NCBI GenBank assembly: GCA_002389665.1
Contig: DGNO01000006.1
Span: 156,525 to 220,524 of the forward strand
Origin: Rhodobiaceae bacterium UBA4490
GTDB lineage: Bacteria > Pseudomonadota > Alphaproteobacteria > Parvibaculales > Parvibaculaceae
DNA length: 64,000 nt
Reading direction: 5' to 3'
Positions 1-9,284 of the stretch are shown piece by piece (the first letter of the stretch is position 1; each line of letters begins with the position of its first letter). A program made the position numbers and the translations under genes. The notes under the pieces were generated by a model that was given only the letters and a program-made list of their open reading frames with translations, did no database searches and was not told where the DNA came from.

Positions 1-78
1 CACCACCTCGCCGCCCTTGCGGACCGTCAGGATCGTGGTGCCGTGCCAGGAAGGAAGGGGCGAGCTTTCGTGAGGCAT
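1..78 (-). CDS. hslV: ATP-dependent protease proteolytic subunit HslV (5' end only, cut by the window edge)
   Basis: Only the first 26 codons are present; the gene runs off the left edge. The reverse strand from the ATG at 78 reads MPHESSPLPSWHGTTILTVR followed by KGGEVV, which matches the HslV N-terminus. In the family the propeptide is removed to expose a catalytic threonine, here the first Thr of the GTT motif (residue 14). HslV forms the double-ring peptidase chamber of the HslUV (ClpYQ) protease. In many alphaproteobacteria hslV is divergent from hisB; here four other genes lie between them. The fragment is too short to appear as a normal open reading frame, so the call rests on the motif and the conserved neighbourhood. 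Confidence 0.85.
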   Translation of the reverse strand, partial: MPHESSPLPSWHGTTILTVRKGGEVV

Positions 79-114
79 ATGTCATGTCCGGGTGGTGGAA
101 GGGCGAGGAAGGCC

Positions 115-130
115 GGCCGGTTTCCCGGCC
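115..130 (-). terminator. Possible short hairpin downstream of the cupredoxin gene
   Basis: GGCCGG and CCGGCC flank a loop that reads GAAA on the minus strand, a stable tetraloop stem about 90 nt past the cupredoxin stop codon. There is no clear T-run after it, so termination is only a possibility. Nothing else is recognisable between 79 and 221. Confidence 0.3.
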
Positions 131-221
131 CGCACGGCCTAACATGTGGCGCCCTTCCCGCCAAGATCAAGACGCGCTGCCCGCCCCCTTATGCCGTTTG
201 CAGGCAGTCCTGCTGCCGGGC

Positions 222-719
222 TTATCCGGCAGGCAGCACCACCACTTCGCTATTCATCGAGGGCTGGTGATCGTCGCAGATGATATGGATCATTCCAGCT
301 TTCACATCAGCAAGCTCGACGCTCTGCACGTTTCCCCGGTCAAGAGACAGGCTTGTATCGATACCCTCGCCCTCCACCCGGATGGAGTGATGCATGCCCT
401 GCACACCGACGAAGTTCAACCGGATATATGCCCCTTCCCGCACCACGATCTGGGAAGGCTCGAAGATGAAGGCCCGCATTTTCCAGGCGCCTTCTTCATT
501 GGGCGGTGTGCGCACAAGGCCGGCACCCGCCGGAAGCGGGCTCTCCGGAAAGGCTTCGGCGCCGTGATTGCCATCGCCATGGATGCTGGTCTTGCCGTCC
601 ACATGGACGGTTGTGATGTAATAGTCCTTGAATTCTGCGGCATTCGCTTGAGCAGGTGCCAAAAGGGGGCCGGCCGTCGCCGCGAGCAAGGCGGTGGCAA
701 GGGAAAGAGTTTTCCGCAT
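222..719 (-). CDS. Secreted cupredoxin-like copper protein
   Basis: 165 residues. A signal peptide is clear (MRKTLS, then an Ala/Leu-rich core, probable cleavage after AQANAA near residue 28). The C-terminal half is a cupredoxin-type beta domain with plausible type 1 copper ligands: His110 or His111 (GMHHSIRV), then Cys148, His151 and Met155 in IICDDHQPSM, the order H...C-x2-H-x3-M. It is probably a periplasmic electron carrier or copper-binding protein; the redox partner is unknown. The ATG at 719 was chosen because a GGAGGAC ribosome site lies just upstream and the signal peptide starts there; a longer in-frame reading has no such signal. It sits 59 nt downstream of the PNPOx-fold gene on the same strand, so co-transcription is likely. 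Confidence 0.75.
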   Translation of the reverse strand: MRKTLSLATALLAATAGPLLAPAQANAAEFKDYYITTVHVDGKTSIHGDGNHGAEAFPESPLPAGAGLVRTPPNEEGAWKMRAFIFEPSQIVVREGAYIRLNFVGVQGMHHSIRVEGEGIDTSLSLDRGNVQSVELADVKAGMIHIICDDHQPSMNSEVVVLPAG

Positions 720-778
720 CGTTTGTCCTCCATAAGAGGCGGGGCGGCACCGGCCGCTTCCGCCGGTTGCGCCGGGTG

Positions 779-1423
779 TTATGTCAGCCCTACATGTTCG
801 AACGGGCCGGGATCGCCCCCCAATTCCCGGACTTGCGCTTCCAGCTGTTTGATCCGCGCTTCCAGCCGCGCGAAAGCCGGCTCCAGAAGGTCCGGGGAAT
901 AGCGCGGCAGAATGTGTTGATGGCAATTCGTGTCCCAGGCGTCCACCGTGATGATGATCGCCCGCTCCACGGCCGCGTTATAGCCCTCTGGCTTCAGGCT
1001 GCGGATCAGCTCGTTGTCGCGTTCTTCCACCCGTGCGCGGCCCCAGATTTTGACGCGCCGCCTTGTCGGATAATCCATCAGGAAGAGAAAGCATTTCGGA
1101 TTGTCTTTCAGATTGCCGATGGAAATATATTGCTTGTTCCCGGCGTAATCTGCGAACCCGAGTTCATGTTTGTTTAGGGGGCGCAGAAAGCCTTTCGGCC
1201 CGCCCCGGTGCTGGATATAAGGCTGGCCCTCCGCATTGGCGGTGGAAAAATAAAACGAATCCGTATTCGCTAGTCTTTGGATCAGATCTTCATTCACTTC
1301 GCCGCGCCAACCCATGGTTTGCTCATATCTTTCGTAGAATGTGCGGCTGCCCAGCCGCTCCTGCTCCGCCTTCACCGTGGGGGTGAAGCCGATATCGGTA
1401 ATATAGCGGCGTTCTTCGCTCAT
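779..1423 (-). CDS. Pyridoxamine 5'-phosphate oxidase-fold flavoprotein
   Basis: 214 residues, the usual length for the large PNPOx-like subfamily that binds FMN or F420 rather than acting in vitamin B6 synthesis. Recognisable features are the DSFYFSTANAEGQPYIQHRGG strand pair near residues 55-75, the NPKCFLFLMDYP segment and the following KIWGRA strand. A short C-terminal helix (residues 180-200, EARIKQLEAQVRELGG) could form a coiled coil. The start ATG at 1423 has a GGAGGAC site in front. Substrate and partner are unknown. It lies between the HPP membrane protein (18 nt gap) and the cupredoxin gene, which suggests one three-gene redox unit read leftward. Confidence 0.78.
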   Translation of the reverse strand: MSEERRYITDIGFTPTVKAEQERLGSRTFYERYEQTMGWRGEVNEDLIQRLANTDSFYFSTANAEGQPYIQHRGGPKGFLRPLNKHELGFADYAGNKQYISIGNLKDNPKCFLFLMDYPTRRRVKIWGRARVEERDNELIRSLKPEGYNAAVERAIIITVDAWDTNCHQHILPRYSPDLLEPAFARLEARIKQLEAQVRELGGDPGPFEHVGLT

Positions 1424-1441
1424 AACGTGTCCTCCGTTCCT

Positions 1442-1966
1442 TTAGACCCAATAAAGCGGATAGGGGCGGCGGCCTGCGAGCCAATTCACGCCAATTCCGA
1501 TCAAAACAATGAGAGCGCTGCCCGCGAGCACCGGATGCAGAAGCTGCGGCCAGGCTTCGGCAAGCCCCTGGCCCGCCATCATGAAAACCAAGGGGTCGGC
1601 GCCGGCTGGCGGGTGCACGGTGCGCGTGAGCTGCATGGCGACGAGCGCCAGCGCCATGCCGGCGGCAAGTGCCAGGGGCAAGGCGGGTAGCAGGCCCGCC
1701 AAAATGAGACCGATCATACTCGCAATTAAATGCCCGCCAATCACATGGCGCGGCTGGGCAAGCGGGCTTTCCGGCAGGCCGAAAACCAGCACGCAGCTTG
1801 CCCCGAAGGGGGCCATCAGCCAGGCAAGGCCGCTCCATTCGCTAAGCAGCCCGCAGGCCCCGATGGCCAAAAACGAGCCAAGCCCCGCCCAGGCAATGCG
1901 TTTGAGCGGCGGCACGCCGGGCCGGACGGGTGCGGTGGCTATTGGGGAAGCGGCGTCGAAGGGCAT
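1442..1966 (-). CDS. HPP family integral membrane protein
   Basis: 174 residues with four to five hydrophobic segments (about 25-42, 45-62, 75-100, 102-112, 145-165). The family-defining HPP motif is present in TVHPPAGADP near residue 117. Plant and cyanobacterial members have been linked to nitrite transport, but bacterial members are mostly uncharacterised, so the cargo is not claimed here. It is divergent from the TetR gene at 2092 and is the first gene of a likely leftward unit HPP-PNPOx-cupredoxin. The shared intergenic region holds AGAC/GTCT half-sites that could be the TetR operator. Confidence 0.82.
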   Translation of the reverse strand: MPFDAASPIATAPVRPGVPPLKRIAWAGLGSFLAIGACGLLSEWSGLAWLMAPFGASCVLVFGLPESPLAQPRHVIGGHLIASMIGLILAGLLPALPLALAAGMALALVAMQLTRTVHPPAGADPLVFMMAGQGLAEAWPQLLHPVLAGSALIVLIGIGVNWLAGRRPYPLYWV

Positions 1967-2024
1967 GGGAGTTTTCCTAATTGATACGGCTTGGTCTATT
2001 TATAGCTCCAAAAGATGTTTTACA

Positions 2025-2046
2025 AGACCGCTCCGTCTCATTAGAC
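2025..2046. promoter_or_regulatory. Candidate operator between the HPP gene and the TetR gene
   Basis: Three AGAC/GTCT half-sites lie close together: AGAC 2025-2028, GTCT 2035-2038 and AGAC 2043-2046. They give AGAC-N6-GTCT and GTCT-N4-AGAC symmetry, and a GGTCTA half-site lies at 1993-1998. Such symmetric sites between a TetR gene and a divergent unit usually bind that regulator. Binding is inferred. Confidence 0.45.
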
Positions 2047-2091
2047 TGATTTTATCCGGTTTCGCCGGTGCCAAGCCCGAGGAGATACGAG

Positions 2092-2673
2092 ATGCCCCGC
2101 CCTTCCCGCCGCGACGATGTCGTGGACAGCGCCATGAAACTCTTCGCCGAAGAAGGTTTTCATGCGGTGGGCATCGACCGCATTCTCTCCAAGGGCGGGC
2201 TCGCGAAAATGACGCTCTACCGTCATTTCGACTCCAAACAGGCGCTTATTTTGGCCTCCCTTGAAGCGCGCAACCGGCAGATCCTCGCCTGGTTCGGCCG
2301 CAAACTTGCTGAAAGCCACCTGCCGCCGCCGGACCGCCCGCTGGCGCTTTTCGATGCGCTGGAAGAATGGATCGGCGGGGAAACCGAGCTCGGCCCTTTC
2401 AATGGCTGCATGTTCGTGCGCGCGGCGGGGGAGTTTCCGGATCTCGCCGACCCCATCCACAAGGCGGCGGCGGAAGCAAAAGAGAACCTGCGCGCGACGA
2501 TCGTTTCCGCCGTGGAACTGGCGGGCTATCTGGAAGCTGAAGATCTGGCCGGTGAGCTCATGGTGCTGAAGGAGGGCGCGACCGTGCTCGCTCAAATTCA
2601 CGGCTCCGCCGAGCCCGTTCAGCATGCGCGGCGCACCGCCCGCGCCCGGCTGCGCGCCTGGCTGCGCGCTTAA
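2092..2673 (+). CDS. TetR/AcrR-family transcriptional regulator
   Basis: 193 residues. The N-terminal TetR helix-turn-helix is clear: the helix VVDSAMKLFAEEGFHAVGI, then ILSKGGLAKMTLYRHFDSK with the TLYRHF signature of the recognition helix. The C-terminal half is a helical ligand and dimer domain with no recognisable ligand. The start at 2092 (MPRPSRRDD) is preferred over an upstream in-frame codon at 2068 because GAGGAG lies about 8 nt before it. It is divergent from the HPP-PNPOx-cupredoxin unit and is the obvious candidate to repress that unit and itself. The inducer is unknown. Confidence 0.85.
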   Translation: MPRPSRRDDVVDSAMKLFAEEGFHAVGIDRILSKGGLAKMTLYRHFDSKQALILASLEARNRQILAWFGRKLAESHLPPPDRPLALFDALEEWIGGETELGPFNGCMFVRAAGEFPDLADPIHKAAAEAKENLRATIVSAVELAGYLEAEDLAGELMVLKEGATVLAQIHGSAEPVQHARRTARARLRAWLRA

Positions 2674-3012
2674 GTGAAAGGCGCAAATCCGGGCTTTCTC
2701 AGCTTTGTGCCCTAAGCAAATGAGTCCGCAGCGAATTCCGCCCCCTGCGCAGATTCACCTTTGGTTAATTATAAGGCCTTGAGTACATGTTTTAATCTGG
2801 AATCGCGCGTTTTAGCGCCTCGCATGTCTCGCCGCGGACTATTATGGTTAACCTTTTCTAACCGTTTGAGCGGCTAGGCTTTTTGTCTTGTCTGCCGGGC
2901 CCCGCGTCCTGGGCGGGCAAAACTCAGTGGCGGCGGCAGGCCGCCCATGTTAGAAGCAGTCGAAACTGGCAGACTGCGGGGCCTGCCGGGACTTTGAATG
3001 AAGGATGCTCCC
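2674..3012. other. Intergenic region upstream of hisB
   Basis: About 340 nt with no convincing gene. The left part is AT-rich around 2757-2805. A GGTTAACC palindrome at 2846-2853 is followed by CTAACC, a poor match to a CtrA site. No tRNA, leader peptide with histidine codons, or attenuator hairpin was seen. The hisB promoter probably lies here but I could not assign its boxes. Confidence 0.4.
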
Positions 3013-3630
3013 ATGCTCGCCGAGACGGGCGGCCGCACGGCCACGGTGGAACGCAAAACGAAAGAGACGGAAGTCTTCGTCTCCCTGGATCTGGACGGCA
3101 CCGGCGATTACGACATCGATACCGGCATCGGCTTTCTCGACCATATGCTCGAGCAGCTCTCCCGCCATTCCCTGATCGATCTGAAAGTGCGCGCCGAGGG
3201 TGACCTTCATATCGACTTTCACCACACGACCGAAGACACGGGCATCGTTATCGGCGAAGCGCTGCGCCGCGCGCTGGGCGATCTGAAGGGCATCCGCCGC
3301 TACGCTTCCGCGCTCATCCCCATGGATGAGACGCTGACCCGCTGCGCCATCGATGTCTCGGGCCGGCCTTATCTCATCTGGAAGGTGAATTTCACGAAAC
3401 CGAAGCTCGGCGATATGGATACCGAGCTTTTCCGCGAATGGTTTCAGGCCTTTGCCTTCAATGCCGGGATCACGCTCCACATGGAAAACCTCTATGGGGA
3501 GAACAATCACCATATCGTGGAATCGAGCTTCAAGGCGCTTGCCCGTTCGCTGCGTGATGCGATTGAGATCGACCCGCGCAAGGCCGATGCCATCCCCTCG
3601 ACGAAGGGCATGCTGGGCACGAACGGCTAA
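3013..3630 (+). CDS. hisB: Imidazoleglycerol-phosphate dehydratase HisB
   Basis: 205 residues, normal for the stand-alone enzyme. It dehydrates imidazole glycerol phosphate to imidazole acetol phosphate in histidine synthesis. Manganese-binding histidine clusters are present: [10 protein letters not shown] near residue 72 and [12 protein letters not shown] near residue 162, with the GIGFLDHM motif near residue 40. I chose ATG 3013 because AAGGA lies 7 nt upstream; the in-frame ATG at 2998 lacks a ribosome site and would add five residues. It is the first gene of the histidine operon. Confidence 0.95.
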   Translation: MLAETGGRTATVERKTKETEVFVSLDLDGTGDYDIDTGIGFLDHMLEQLSRHSLIDLKVRAEGDLHIDFHHTTEDTGIVIGEALRRALGDLKGIRRYASALIPMDETLTRCAIDVSGRPYLIWKVNFTKPKLGDMDTELFREWFQAFAFNAGITLHMENLYGENNHHIVESSFKALARSLRDAIEIDPRKADAIPSTKGMLGTNG

Positions 3631-3762
3631 GGCAGCGTTTGCTCAACGGGCCCGTTGCGGGGCTGGTCTTTTCGCCGCCGATCGCCTAAGTAAAGCGCGA
3701 AACCCGCAACGCACCGGGCGCGCTTTTGGGCCGCCCGCCGGATGCGCCGCCAAAGGTTCCGG

Positions 3763-4317
3763 ATGAAGTTCTACACCGTCCATCTCAATGACGCGGAAAC
3801 GCGTGAGACGCGCCAGATCGTCTTCGTCAAGGAAGGCATGGCCTGGCCGGCGCTTGCCATACCGCTGCTCTGGCTGCTCTATCACCGGCTCTGGTTCGAG
3901 GCGGCAGGCTATTTCGGCCTCTCACTTCTTTTAACCGCTGGTCTCGTCTATCTGGGCTATGGCGAAACGCCGATCATGATCGCCTCGTTTGCCCTCCAGC
4001 TTCTGGTGGCGGCGGAAGGCAATGAGCTGCGCCGTCTGGCGCTTGCCCGTAAAGGCGCGCGCTTTGCCGCCATCGTGCGCGGGGCCAGCGAAGAAGAAGC
4101 CGAGGAACGGTTCTTCCGCGATTATGACGGCGCCTTGCCCGCGCCCCACCCCGCCCCCGCCTGGGGCCTGCCGCTAAAAGGCGGCGTCTGGCCGGCGGCA
4201 CATGAGCGGGCGGCTGCTAAAGCGCAAGATACCTCGCGTTCGCCCCATGGGCGGGAACAACGCGGCGGCAATGACGTGCTCGGCGTCTTTCCCGAACCTT
4301 CCGGATGGGGCAGATGA
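3763..4317 (+). CDS. DUF2628 membrane protein between hisB and hisH
   Basis: 184 residues. The N-terminus [12 protein letters not shown] leads into a basic strand and then three hydrophobic segments (about 24-42, 45-65, 68-84), followed by a hydrophilic tail rich in Ala, Pro and Gly. This is the layout of DUF2628 proteins, which recur beside hisH in alphaproteobacteria. Function is unknown. Start ATG 3763 is preferred to 3742 because AAAGG lies 6 nt in front and the family begins at MKFYTVH. Its stop overlaps the hisH start in an ATGA at 4314-4317, so the two are translationally coupled. Confidence 0.82.
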   Translation: MKFYTVHLNDAETRETRQIVFVKEGMAWPALAIPLLWLLYHRLWFEAAGYFGLSLLLTAGLVYLGYGETPIMIASFALQLLVAAEGNELRRLALARKGARFAAIVRGASEEEAEERFFRDYDGALPAPHPAPAWGLPLKGGVWPAAHERAAAKAQDTSRSPHGREQRGGNDVLGVFPEPSGWGR

Positions 4318-4952
4318 AAGTAACAATCGTCGATTACGGCTCGGGCAATCTGCGCTCGGCGGAAAAGGCTTTCGAGCGCATGGCGCGTGAAGCAGGTGTG
4401 GCCGCCAATATTCTGGTCACGCCCGATCCGGAAGAAGTGCTGAGCGCAGACCGTGTGGTGCTGCCCGGTGTCGGCGCCTTTGGCGATTGCCGCCAGGGGC
4501 TCGGCAAACTGGCCGGCATGATCGAGGCGCTGGAAGAAACTGTCATCAAAAAAGGCCGTCCCTTTCTCGGCATCTGTGTCGGCATGCAGCTTATGGCAAG
4601 CGCCGGGCATGAGCATGGCACGCATCCCGGCCTTGGCTGGATCGAAGGCGATGTCGTGCCCATCGAGCCTGCGGATGAAAACCTGAAAGTTCCTCACATG
4701 GGCTGGAACGAGCTTCATATTTATGGGGCGCATCCGGTGCTGGAAGACCTTGGCGCCACCCATGCCTATTTCGTGCACTCTTATCATTTGAAAGCGGCAA
4801 ACCCGGGAGAGGTTCTGGCCGAGGTGGACTATGGCGGCAGGCTTACCGCCGTCGTTGCGCGCGACAATATGATCGGCACGCAGTTCCACCCGGAAAAAAG
4901 CCAGGCACTCGGCCTGTCCCTTATCCGTAACTTCCTTCACTGGAAGCCGTAA
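4314..4952 (+). CDS. hisH: Imidazole glycerol phosphate synthase, glutaminase subunit HisH
   Basis: 212 residues. It hydrolyses glutamine and channels ammonia to HisF, its partner. The class I glutamine amidotransferase triad is visible: the nucleophile Cys in LGICVGMQ near residue 85, and the His and Glu in QFHPEKS near residue 193. The oxyanion motif PGVGAFGD near residue 49 is also present. ATG 4314 gives [12 protein letters not shown], the normal N-terminus, and overlaps the stop of the DUF2628 gene by 4 nt. hisA follows after 17 nt. Confidence 0.96.
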   Translation: MKVTIVDYGSGNLRSAEKAFERMAREAGVAANILVTPDPEEVLSADRVVLPGVGAFGDCRQGLGKLAGMIEALEETVIKKGRPFLGICVGMQLMASAGHEHGTHPGLGWIEGDVVPIEPADENLKVPHMGWNELHIYGAHPVLEDLGATHAYFVHSYHLKAANPGEVLAEVDYGGRLTAVVARDNMIGTQFHPEKSQALGLSLIRNFLHWKP

Positions 4953-4969
4953 CGTTTTGGAGACCTGAG

Positions 4970-5701
4970 ATGATCCTCTTTCCCGCCATCGATCTGAAAG
5001 ACGGCCAATGCGTGCGCCTCGTGCACGGGCTGATGGATCAGGCAACGGTCTTCAACGATAACCCGGCAGCGCAGGCCCGCGCCTTTCAGGATGCAGGCTT
5101 TTCTTATCTCCATCTTGTCGATCTGAACGGCGCCTTCGAAGGCAAACCCGTCAATGCCGGCGCGGTGGAAGCGATCCTGAAAGAGATCGATCTGCCGGTG
5201 CAGCTCGGCGGCGGCATCCGCGATATGGGCACCATCGAGGCCTGGCTTGAAAAAGGCGTGACCCGCATCATCATCGGCACGGCGGCGGTGAAGAACCCGG
5301 AGCTCGTCATCGAGGCCTGCAAAAAATATCCGGGCCGCATTGCCGTTGGGCTCGATGCCAAAGACGGGCGTGTGGCGGTGGAAGGCTGGGCGGAAGTTTC
5401 CGACCTCACCGCCTTGGATATGGCGCGCCGCTTTGAAGATGCCGGTGTTGCCGCCATCATCTATACCGATATTTCCCGCGACGGCGCGCTGCAGGGCCTC
5501 AACATCGAGGCAACGGTGGCGCTTGCCGATGCGATTTCCATTCCCGTGATCGCAAGCGGCGGTCTTGCCTCTATCGAGGATGTAAAAGAGCTTTTGAAGA
5601 CAGGCTGCAAAAACATCGAAGGGGCGATTTCCGGCCGCGCGCTTTACGATGGCCGTCTCGACCCGAAAGAAGTTATCGCGCTCCTGAAAGAGGCTGCCTG
5701 A
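4970..5701 (+). CDS. hisA: Phosphoribosylformimino-5-aminoimidazole carboxamide ribotide isomerase HisA
   Basis: 243 residues, standard length. It catalyses the Amadori isomerisation of ProFAR to PRFAR. The beta/alpha barrel signature is complete: catalytic Asp in FPAIDLKDG near residue 8, the phosphate loops GGGIRD and ASGGL, and the second catalytic Asp in YTDISRDG near residue 169. GGAGACC precedes the ATG. Its TGA shares one base with the hisF ATG at 5701, so HisA and HisF are tightly coupled. Confidence 0.96.
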   Translation: MILFPAIDLKDGQCVRLVHGLMDQATVFNDNPAAQARAFQDAGFSYLHLVDLNGAFEGKPVNAGAVEAILKEIDLPVQLGGGIRDMGTIEAWLEKGVTRIIIGTAAVKNPELVIEACKKYPGRIAVGLDAKDGRVAVEGWAEVSDLTALDMARRFEDAGVAAIIYTDISRDGALQGLNIEATVALADAISIPVIASGGLASIEDVKELLKTGCKNIEGAISGRALYDGRLDPKEVIALLKEAA

Positions 5702-6459
5702 TGTTGAAGGTCCGCATCATTCCCTGTCTCGATGTGAAGGACGGGCGCGTCGTCAAAGGCGTCAATTTCGTCGGCCTGCGCGATGCGGGCGATCCGGTGG
5801 AAGCGGCGAAAGCCTATGATGCGGCGGGCGCGGACGAGCTTTGCTTTCTCGACATTACCGCGAGCCATGAAAAACGCGGCACCTTGATCGATGTCGTGCG
5901 GCGCACCGCCGAGCAATGTTTCATGCCGCTGACGGTCGGCGGCGGCGTGCGCACGGTGGATGATGTGCGCCGTCTTCTTCTGGCCGGCGCCGACAAAGTT
6001 TCAATCAATACCGCCGCCGTCACCAATCCGGAGTTCGTGCGCGAAGCGGCGGAGAAATTCGGCAGCCAGTGCATCGTCGTGGCCATAGATGCGAAAACCG
6101 TTGCGCCCGGCAAATGGGAAATCTTCACCCATGGCGGGCGCGAGCGCACCGGCATCGATGCGGTGGCGTTCGCGAAAAAAGTCGTCGCGCTCGGCGCGGG
6201 CGAAATCCTTCTCACCTCCATGGACCGGGACGGCACGCGCGAAGGTTTCAACCTGCCGCTCACCCGCGCCATTTCCGATGCGGTGCGGGTGCCGGTCATC
6301 GCCTCGGGCGGTGTCGGCACGCTCGATCATTTGGTGGAAGGCGTGACCGAGGGTCACGCGAGCGCGGTTCTTGCCGCCTCGATCTTTCACTTCGGCGATC
6401 ACACGATCGGCGAGGCGAAAGTCCACATGTCGAAGGCCGGGATACCGATGCGTCTTTGA
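5701..6459 (+). CDS. hisF: Imidazole glycerol phosphate synthase, cyclase subunit HisF
   Basis: 252 residues. It forms imidazole glycerol phosphate and AICAR from PRFAR and the ammonia made by HisH. Key residues are the catalytic Asp in IPCLDVKDG near residue 11, the second Asp in VAIDAK near residue 130, and phosphate-binding loops GGGVR and ASGGVG. The first base overlaps the hisA stop codon. In the common alphaproteobacterial order hisE follows directly; here two unrelated genes intervene. Confidence 0.97.
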   Translation: MLKVRIIPCLDVKDGRVVKGVNFVGLRDAGDPVEAAKAYDAAGADELCFLDITASHEKRGTLIDVVRRTAEQCFMPLTVGGGVRTVDDVRRLLLAGADKVSINTAAVTNPEFVREAAEKFGSQCIVVAIDAKTVAPGKWEIFTHGGRERTGIDAVAFAKKVVALGAGEILLTSMDRDGTREGFNLPLTRAISDAVRVPVIASGGVGTLDHLVEGVTEGHASAVLAASIFHFGDHTIGEAKVHMSKAGIPMRL

Positions 6460-6573
6460 GACGCATGCCGCACTGACTGCAAGTCACAGCCGATTTCCGT
6501 TTGGCCCCTCTTCAAGCCCGCGTCATAGTCCTGTCATGTAAAACAGGGCATGTGAAACGAGGCAGGGTAGGCC

Positions 6574-8094
6574 TTGCGCGAGATTGAACTGAAATTGCTG
6601 CTGGATACGCGCGCTCTTGCCCGCTTGCCGAAAACGGCCTGGGCGGGACGGAGCAATCTGGCCGAAGTAAAGCGCAAGCGCCTGCGCTCCACCTATTTCG
6701 ACACACCGGATCTCGCGCTTAAAGCGGCAGGCTTCACGCTTCGGGTGCGCGAGGCGGGCCGCGACCTCCTCCAGACCGTCAAGGCAAAGCCGCGCGGCAC
6801 GGGCCTCGCCCTTGATCGGGCCGAATATGAAAGCCCGGTCGGGGCCGCCGCCGCGCTGCCCGATCTCGGCCTTTTACCGGAAGAGGTGGCAGGCACCATC
6901 GAAAAGCTCTGCGGTGCTACGCCGCCCCGGCCCGTTTTCACCACCGATATCCGCCGCCGCACGGCCGACCTAAAAACCCCGGACGCGCTGATCGAACTGG
7001 CGCTCGATGAAGGGGCCATTCTGGCAGATACGCAAAAAGAGCCGCTGCGCGAGCTGGAACTCGAATTGAAAGAAGGCGCGCCGCTTGCCCTTTACCGGGA
7101 GGCCTTGCGGCTTCTTGAAGAAGTGTCGCTGCGTCTGTCGCTGCGCTCAAAAGCTGAACGCGGGTTCAGACTTTCCTCGGGCGGCGCGATTTCTCCGGTC
7201 AAGGCTGCGCCCATCGAGCTTGAAGCCACCGCCACCGCCGGTGAGGCCCTGGAGGCGGCGCTGTCGAGCGCGCTTTCCCAGATATTGGCGAATGAGCCGG
7301 CCATCATGGAAGCAGGCGATCCGGAAGGTATTCACCAGATGCGGGTGGGCCTGCGGCGGCTCCGTGCCATGGTCGGCCTTCTGGGAGACCATTCCGAAGA
7401 ACTGAATAAACTTTCATCTAAAGCGAAGGAGTATGCCGGAATCCTCGGCGAGGCCCGCGATCTCGATGTCTTCGAGGAAGAGATTTTAAGTCCGGTCGCC
7501 GCGCTCGATCTCCTGGACGTGGATCTGGCGCCCATCGTCTCGGCGCTGAAGCGGGCGCGTAAAGCCGCCTGGACGCATGTCCGCGCCGCTCTAAGTGAAC
7601 CAGAGTTCACTAAATTCCTGCTCACCCTGGCCTGTGAGATCGAAGCGTTGCGTGAGGCAGGAAAGGGAGGGGATTTGGGCGCTGCGGCGCGGGAGGCGGG
7701 TGCGGCCAGGCTGGAAAAGGCCGCAGCCAGGGCCGGGAAGCTGGGACGGAAATTCGCGGCACTTCCCCCGCCAGCGCGCCATGAATTGCGCAAGAGGCTG
7801 AAAAAACTGCGGTATGCGGCGCAAGTCTTCGAGCCGCTTTTCAAATCCGGCAAAACCGCACCGTATCTCACCCATCTCGGCGCCTTGCAGGACAGTCTGG
7901 GGGCGCTGAACGATGTCGCGGCGGCGGAGGAAACGCTGGCCCGCCTGCCCGTCGCCGCCCAGCACCGCACGGCGGCCGCCAAAGCGGGTGGCTTTATCCT
8001 CGGCTATCACGGCCGCCGCGCTGAACAGGACCTGAAGGCGGCGGAAAAACTTTGGAAAAAATTTGAGAAGGCCCCGCGCTTCTGGCAGGGCTGA
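6574..8094 (+). CDS. CYTH and CHAD domain protein (probable inorganic triphosphatase / polyphosphate-binding)
   Basis: 506 residues. Residues 1-200 are a CYTH triphosphate-tunnel domain: it opens with REIELKLLL, the defining ExExK-type strand, and has RKRLRSTYFDTPDL and FTLRVRE strands that line the tunnel. Residues about 215-500 are a CHAD helical domain with the conserved basic motifs IHQMRVGLRRLRA and LRKRLKKLRYA, which in this family bind polyphosphate. The start is a TTG at 6574; no ATG would keep the CYTH strand intact. It lies 114 nt after hisF and 149 nt before a pentapeptide protein. A role in phosphate or polyphosphate metabolism is inferred from the family. Confidence 0.88.
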   Translation: MREIELKLLLDTRALARLPKTAWAGRSNLAEVKRKRLRSTYFDTPDLALKAAGFTLRVREAGRDLLQTVKAKPRGTGLALDRAEYESPVGAAAALPDLGLLPEEVAGTIEKLCGATPPRPVFTTDIRRRTADLKTPDALIELALDEGAILADTQKEPLRELELELKEGAPLALYREALRLLEEVSLRLSLRSKAERGFRLSSGGAISPVKAAPIELEATATAGEALEAALSSALSQILANEPAIMEAGDPEGIHQMRVGLRRLRAMVGLLGDHSEELNKLSSKAKEYAGILGEARDLDVFEEEILSPVAALDLLDVDLAPIVSALKRARKAAWTHVRAALSEPEFTKFLLTLACEIEALREAGKGGDLGAAAREAGAARLEKAAARAGKLGRKFAALPPPARHELRKRLKKLRYAAQVFEPLFKSGKTAPYLTHLGALQDSLGALNDVAAAEETLARLPVAAQHRTAAAKAGGFILGYHGRRAEQDLKAAEKLWKKFEKAPRFWQG

Positions 8095-8243
8095 GCGGGC
8101 CGCAGACGCAGCGTCACCTTGGCACTTTAACTCTAAAAGTCGCAGTTTTTAAGCAAAACCTGCCTGTTTTTGTCGTACTTTCTAAGAACCTTTCGGGCAA
8201 ATTGACCCATAGACGAATTGCCCGGCTCTGGGGGGAGGCCGGC

Positions 8244-9284
8244 ATGCCGAAGATGGGTGGCCGCTCCTCCATGACTGTACTTTCCGGATACCGGGTAACG
8301 CCCGAGCTCCTGCGCCGTTTGCACGTTCTGCACCGCCGCTATATTCGCGGGATGCGCGACGGGCGGCGCGCCGTGCTGAAAGATTGCAATCTCTCCGATC
8401 TCGTCATCACGGCCCATGACTTTTCCGATTCCGAATTCATTGCTTGCAATTTCAAGGGCGCGGTGCTGGTCGATACGCATTTCGAGCGGGCGAATCTCTT
8501 CGGCTGTTCCTTTACCCAGGCGGATCTGACCCGCGCCAATTTTTCCCGCGCAGACCTGCGGGGGGCGAAATTCGACGAAGCGATCCTTGCGCATACCGTT
8601 TTCAAGGAAGCGGATTTGCGACGGGGCGAGGTGATCGGTACCGAGGGTAAATTGCTCTCCGGGCAGCCCGAAACCTCCTTCAAGGCGGCGCAACTGGAGC
8701 GGACGGAACTCTCGGGCTCGCGGCTCGGTGGAGCGGATTTCGCCGCCGCCCGGCTGAAAGGCGTTAGCTTCCAGAACGCCGATATGCGCTATTGCAGCTT
8801 CAAGGGCGCGGAGATGAACGAGGTGGTGCTGCAGGGCGCCAATCTCATCGATGCCGATCTGCGCCAGGCCGCGCTCGATGAGGCGACCGAGCAAAGCACC
8901 AGCCTGATGCGGGCCCAGCGCGCCCGTCCCGGCCCTTCCGCCGACGATCTGCCCGATATTCTGAAAGCCCATTTTGCCTGGGCCCAGAGCGGCGGAAAGA
9001 CCGGCGCGCGGGCCGATTTCAGCCAGATGGACATGAGCGGGCGCTATCTGGGCAAAGCGGTTCTGGCGGGCGCCGTCCTGCGGGGCACGGTGCTGACGGA
9101 CGCGGACCTCTCCAATGCAGTGCTTGCCGCCTGCGATCTTCGGGACGCCGTGCTGCTGCGCACGGACTTGCGCGGGGCGGACCTGCGCGGCGCCGACTTG
9201 CGCGGCGCGCATCTGGCCAATGCGCTGCTTGACGATGTGCTGCAGGGCCGGATCGGGGAAGCCGGGCTTGCCACCCGTGCCTGA
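8244..9284 (+). CDS. Pentapeptide-repeat protein
   Basis: 346 residues. After about 45 residues with a basic helix (ELLRRLHVLHRRYIRGM), the rest is largely A(D/N)LxX repeats, for example ANLFGCSFTQADLTRANFSR and, near the C-terminus, ADLRGADLRGAHLANA. Such repeats fold as a right-handed square beta-helix. A break at about 215-265 (EQSTSLMRAQRARPGPS region) separates two repeat blocks. No membrane segment or enzymatic domain is seen. ATG 8244 is preferred over the TTG at 8202 because GGGGGAGG lies just upstream. Function is unknown; DNA gyrase mimicry is known for only some members and is not claimed. Confidence 0.85.
   Translation: MPKMGGRSSMTVLSGYRVTPELLRRLHVLHRRYIRGMRDGRRAVLKDCNLSDLVITAHDFSDSEFIACNFKGAVLVDTHFERANLFGCSFTQADLTRANFSRADLRGAKFDEAILAHTVFKEADLRRGEVIGTEGKLLSGQPETSFKAAQLERTELSGSRLGGADFAAARLKGVSFQNADMRYCSFKGAEMNEVVLQGANLIDADLRQAALDEATEQSTSLMRAQRARPGPSADDLPDILKAHFAWAQSGGKTGARADFSQMDMSGRYLGKAVLAGAVLRGTVLTDADLSNAVLAACDLRDAVLLRTDLRGADLRGADLRGAHLANALLDDVLQGRIGEAGLATRA

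Noticed and set aside
2846..2863. GGTTAACC...CTAACC upstream of hisB as a CtrA site.
   Set aside because: The second half-site does not match TTAA at the required N7 spacing and hisB is not an expected CtrA target.
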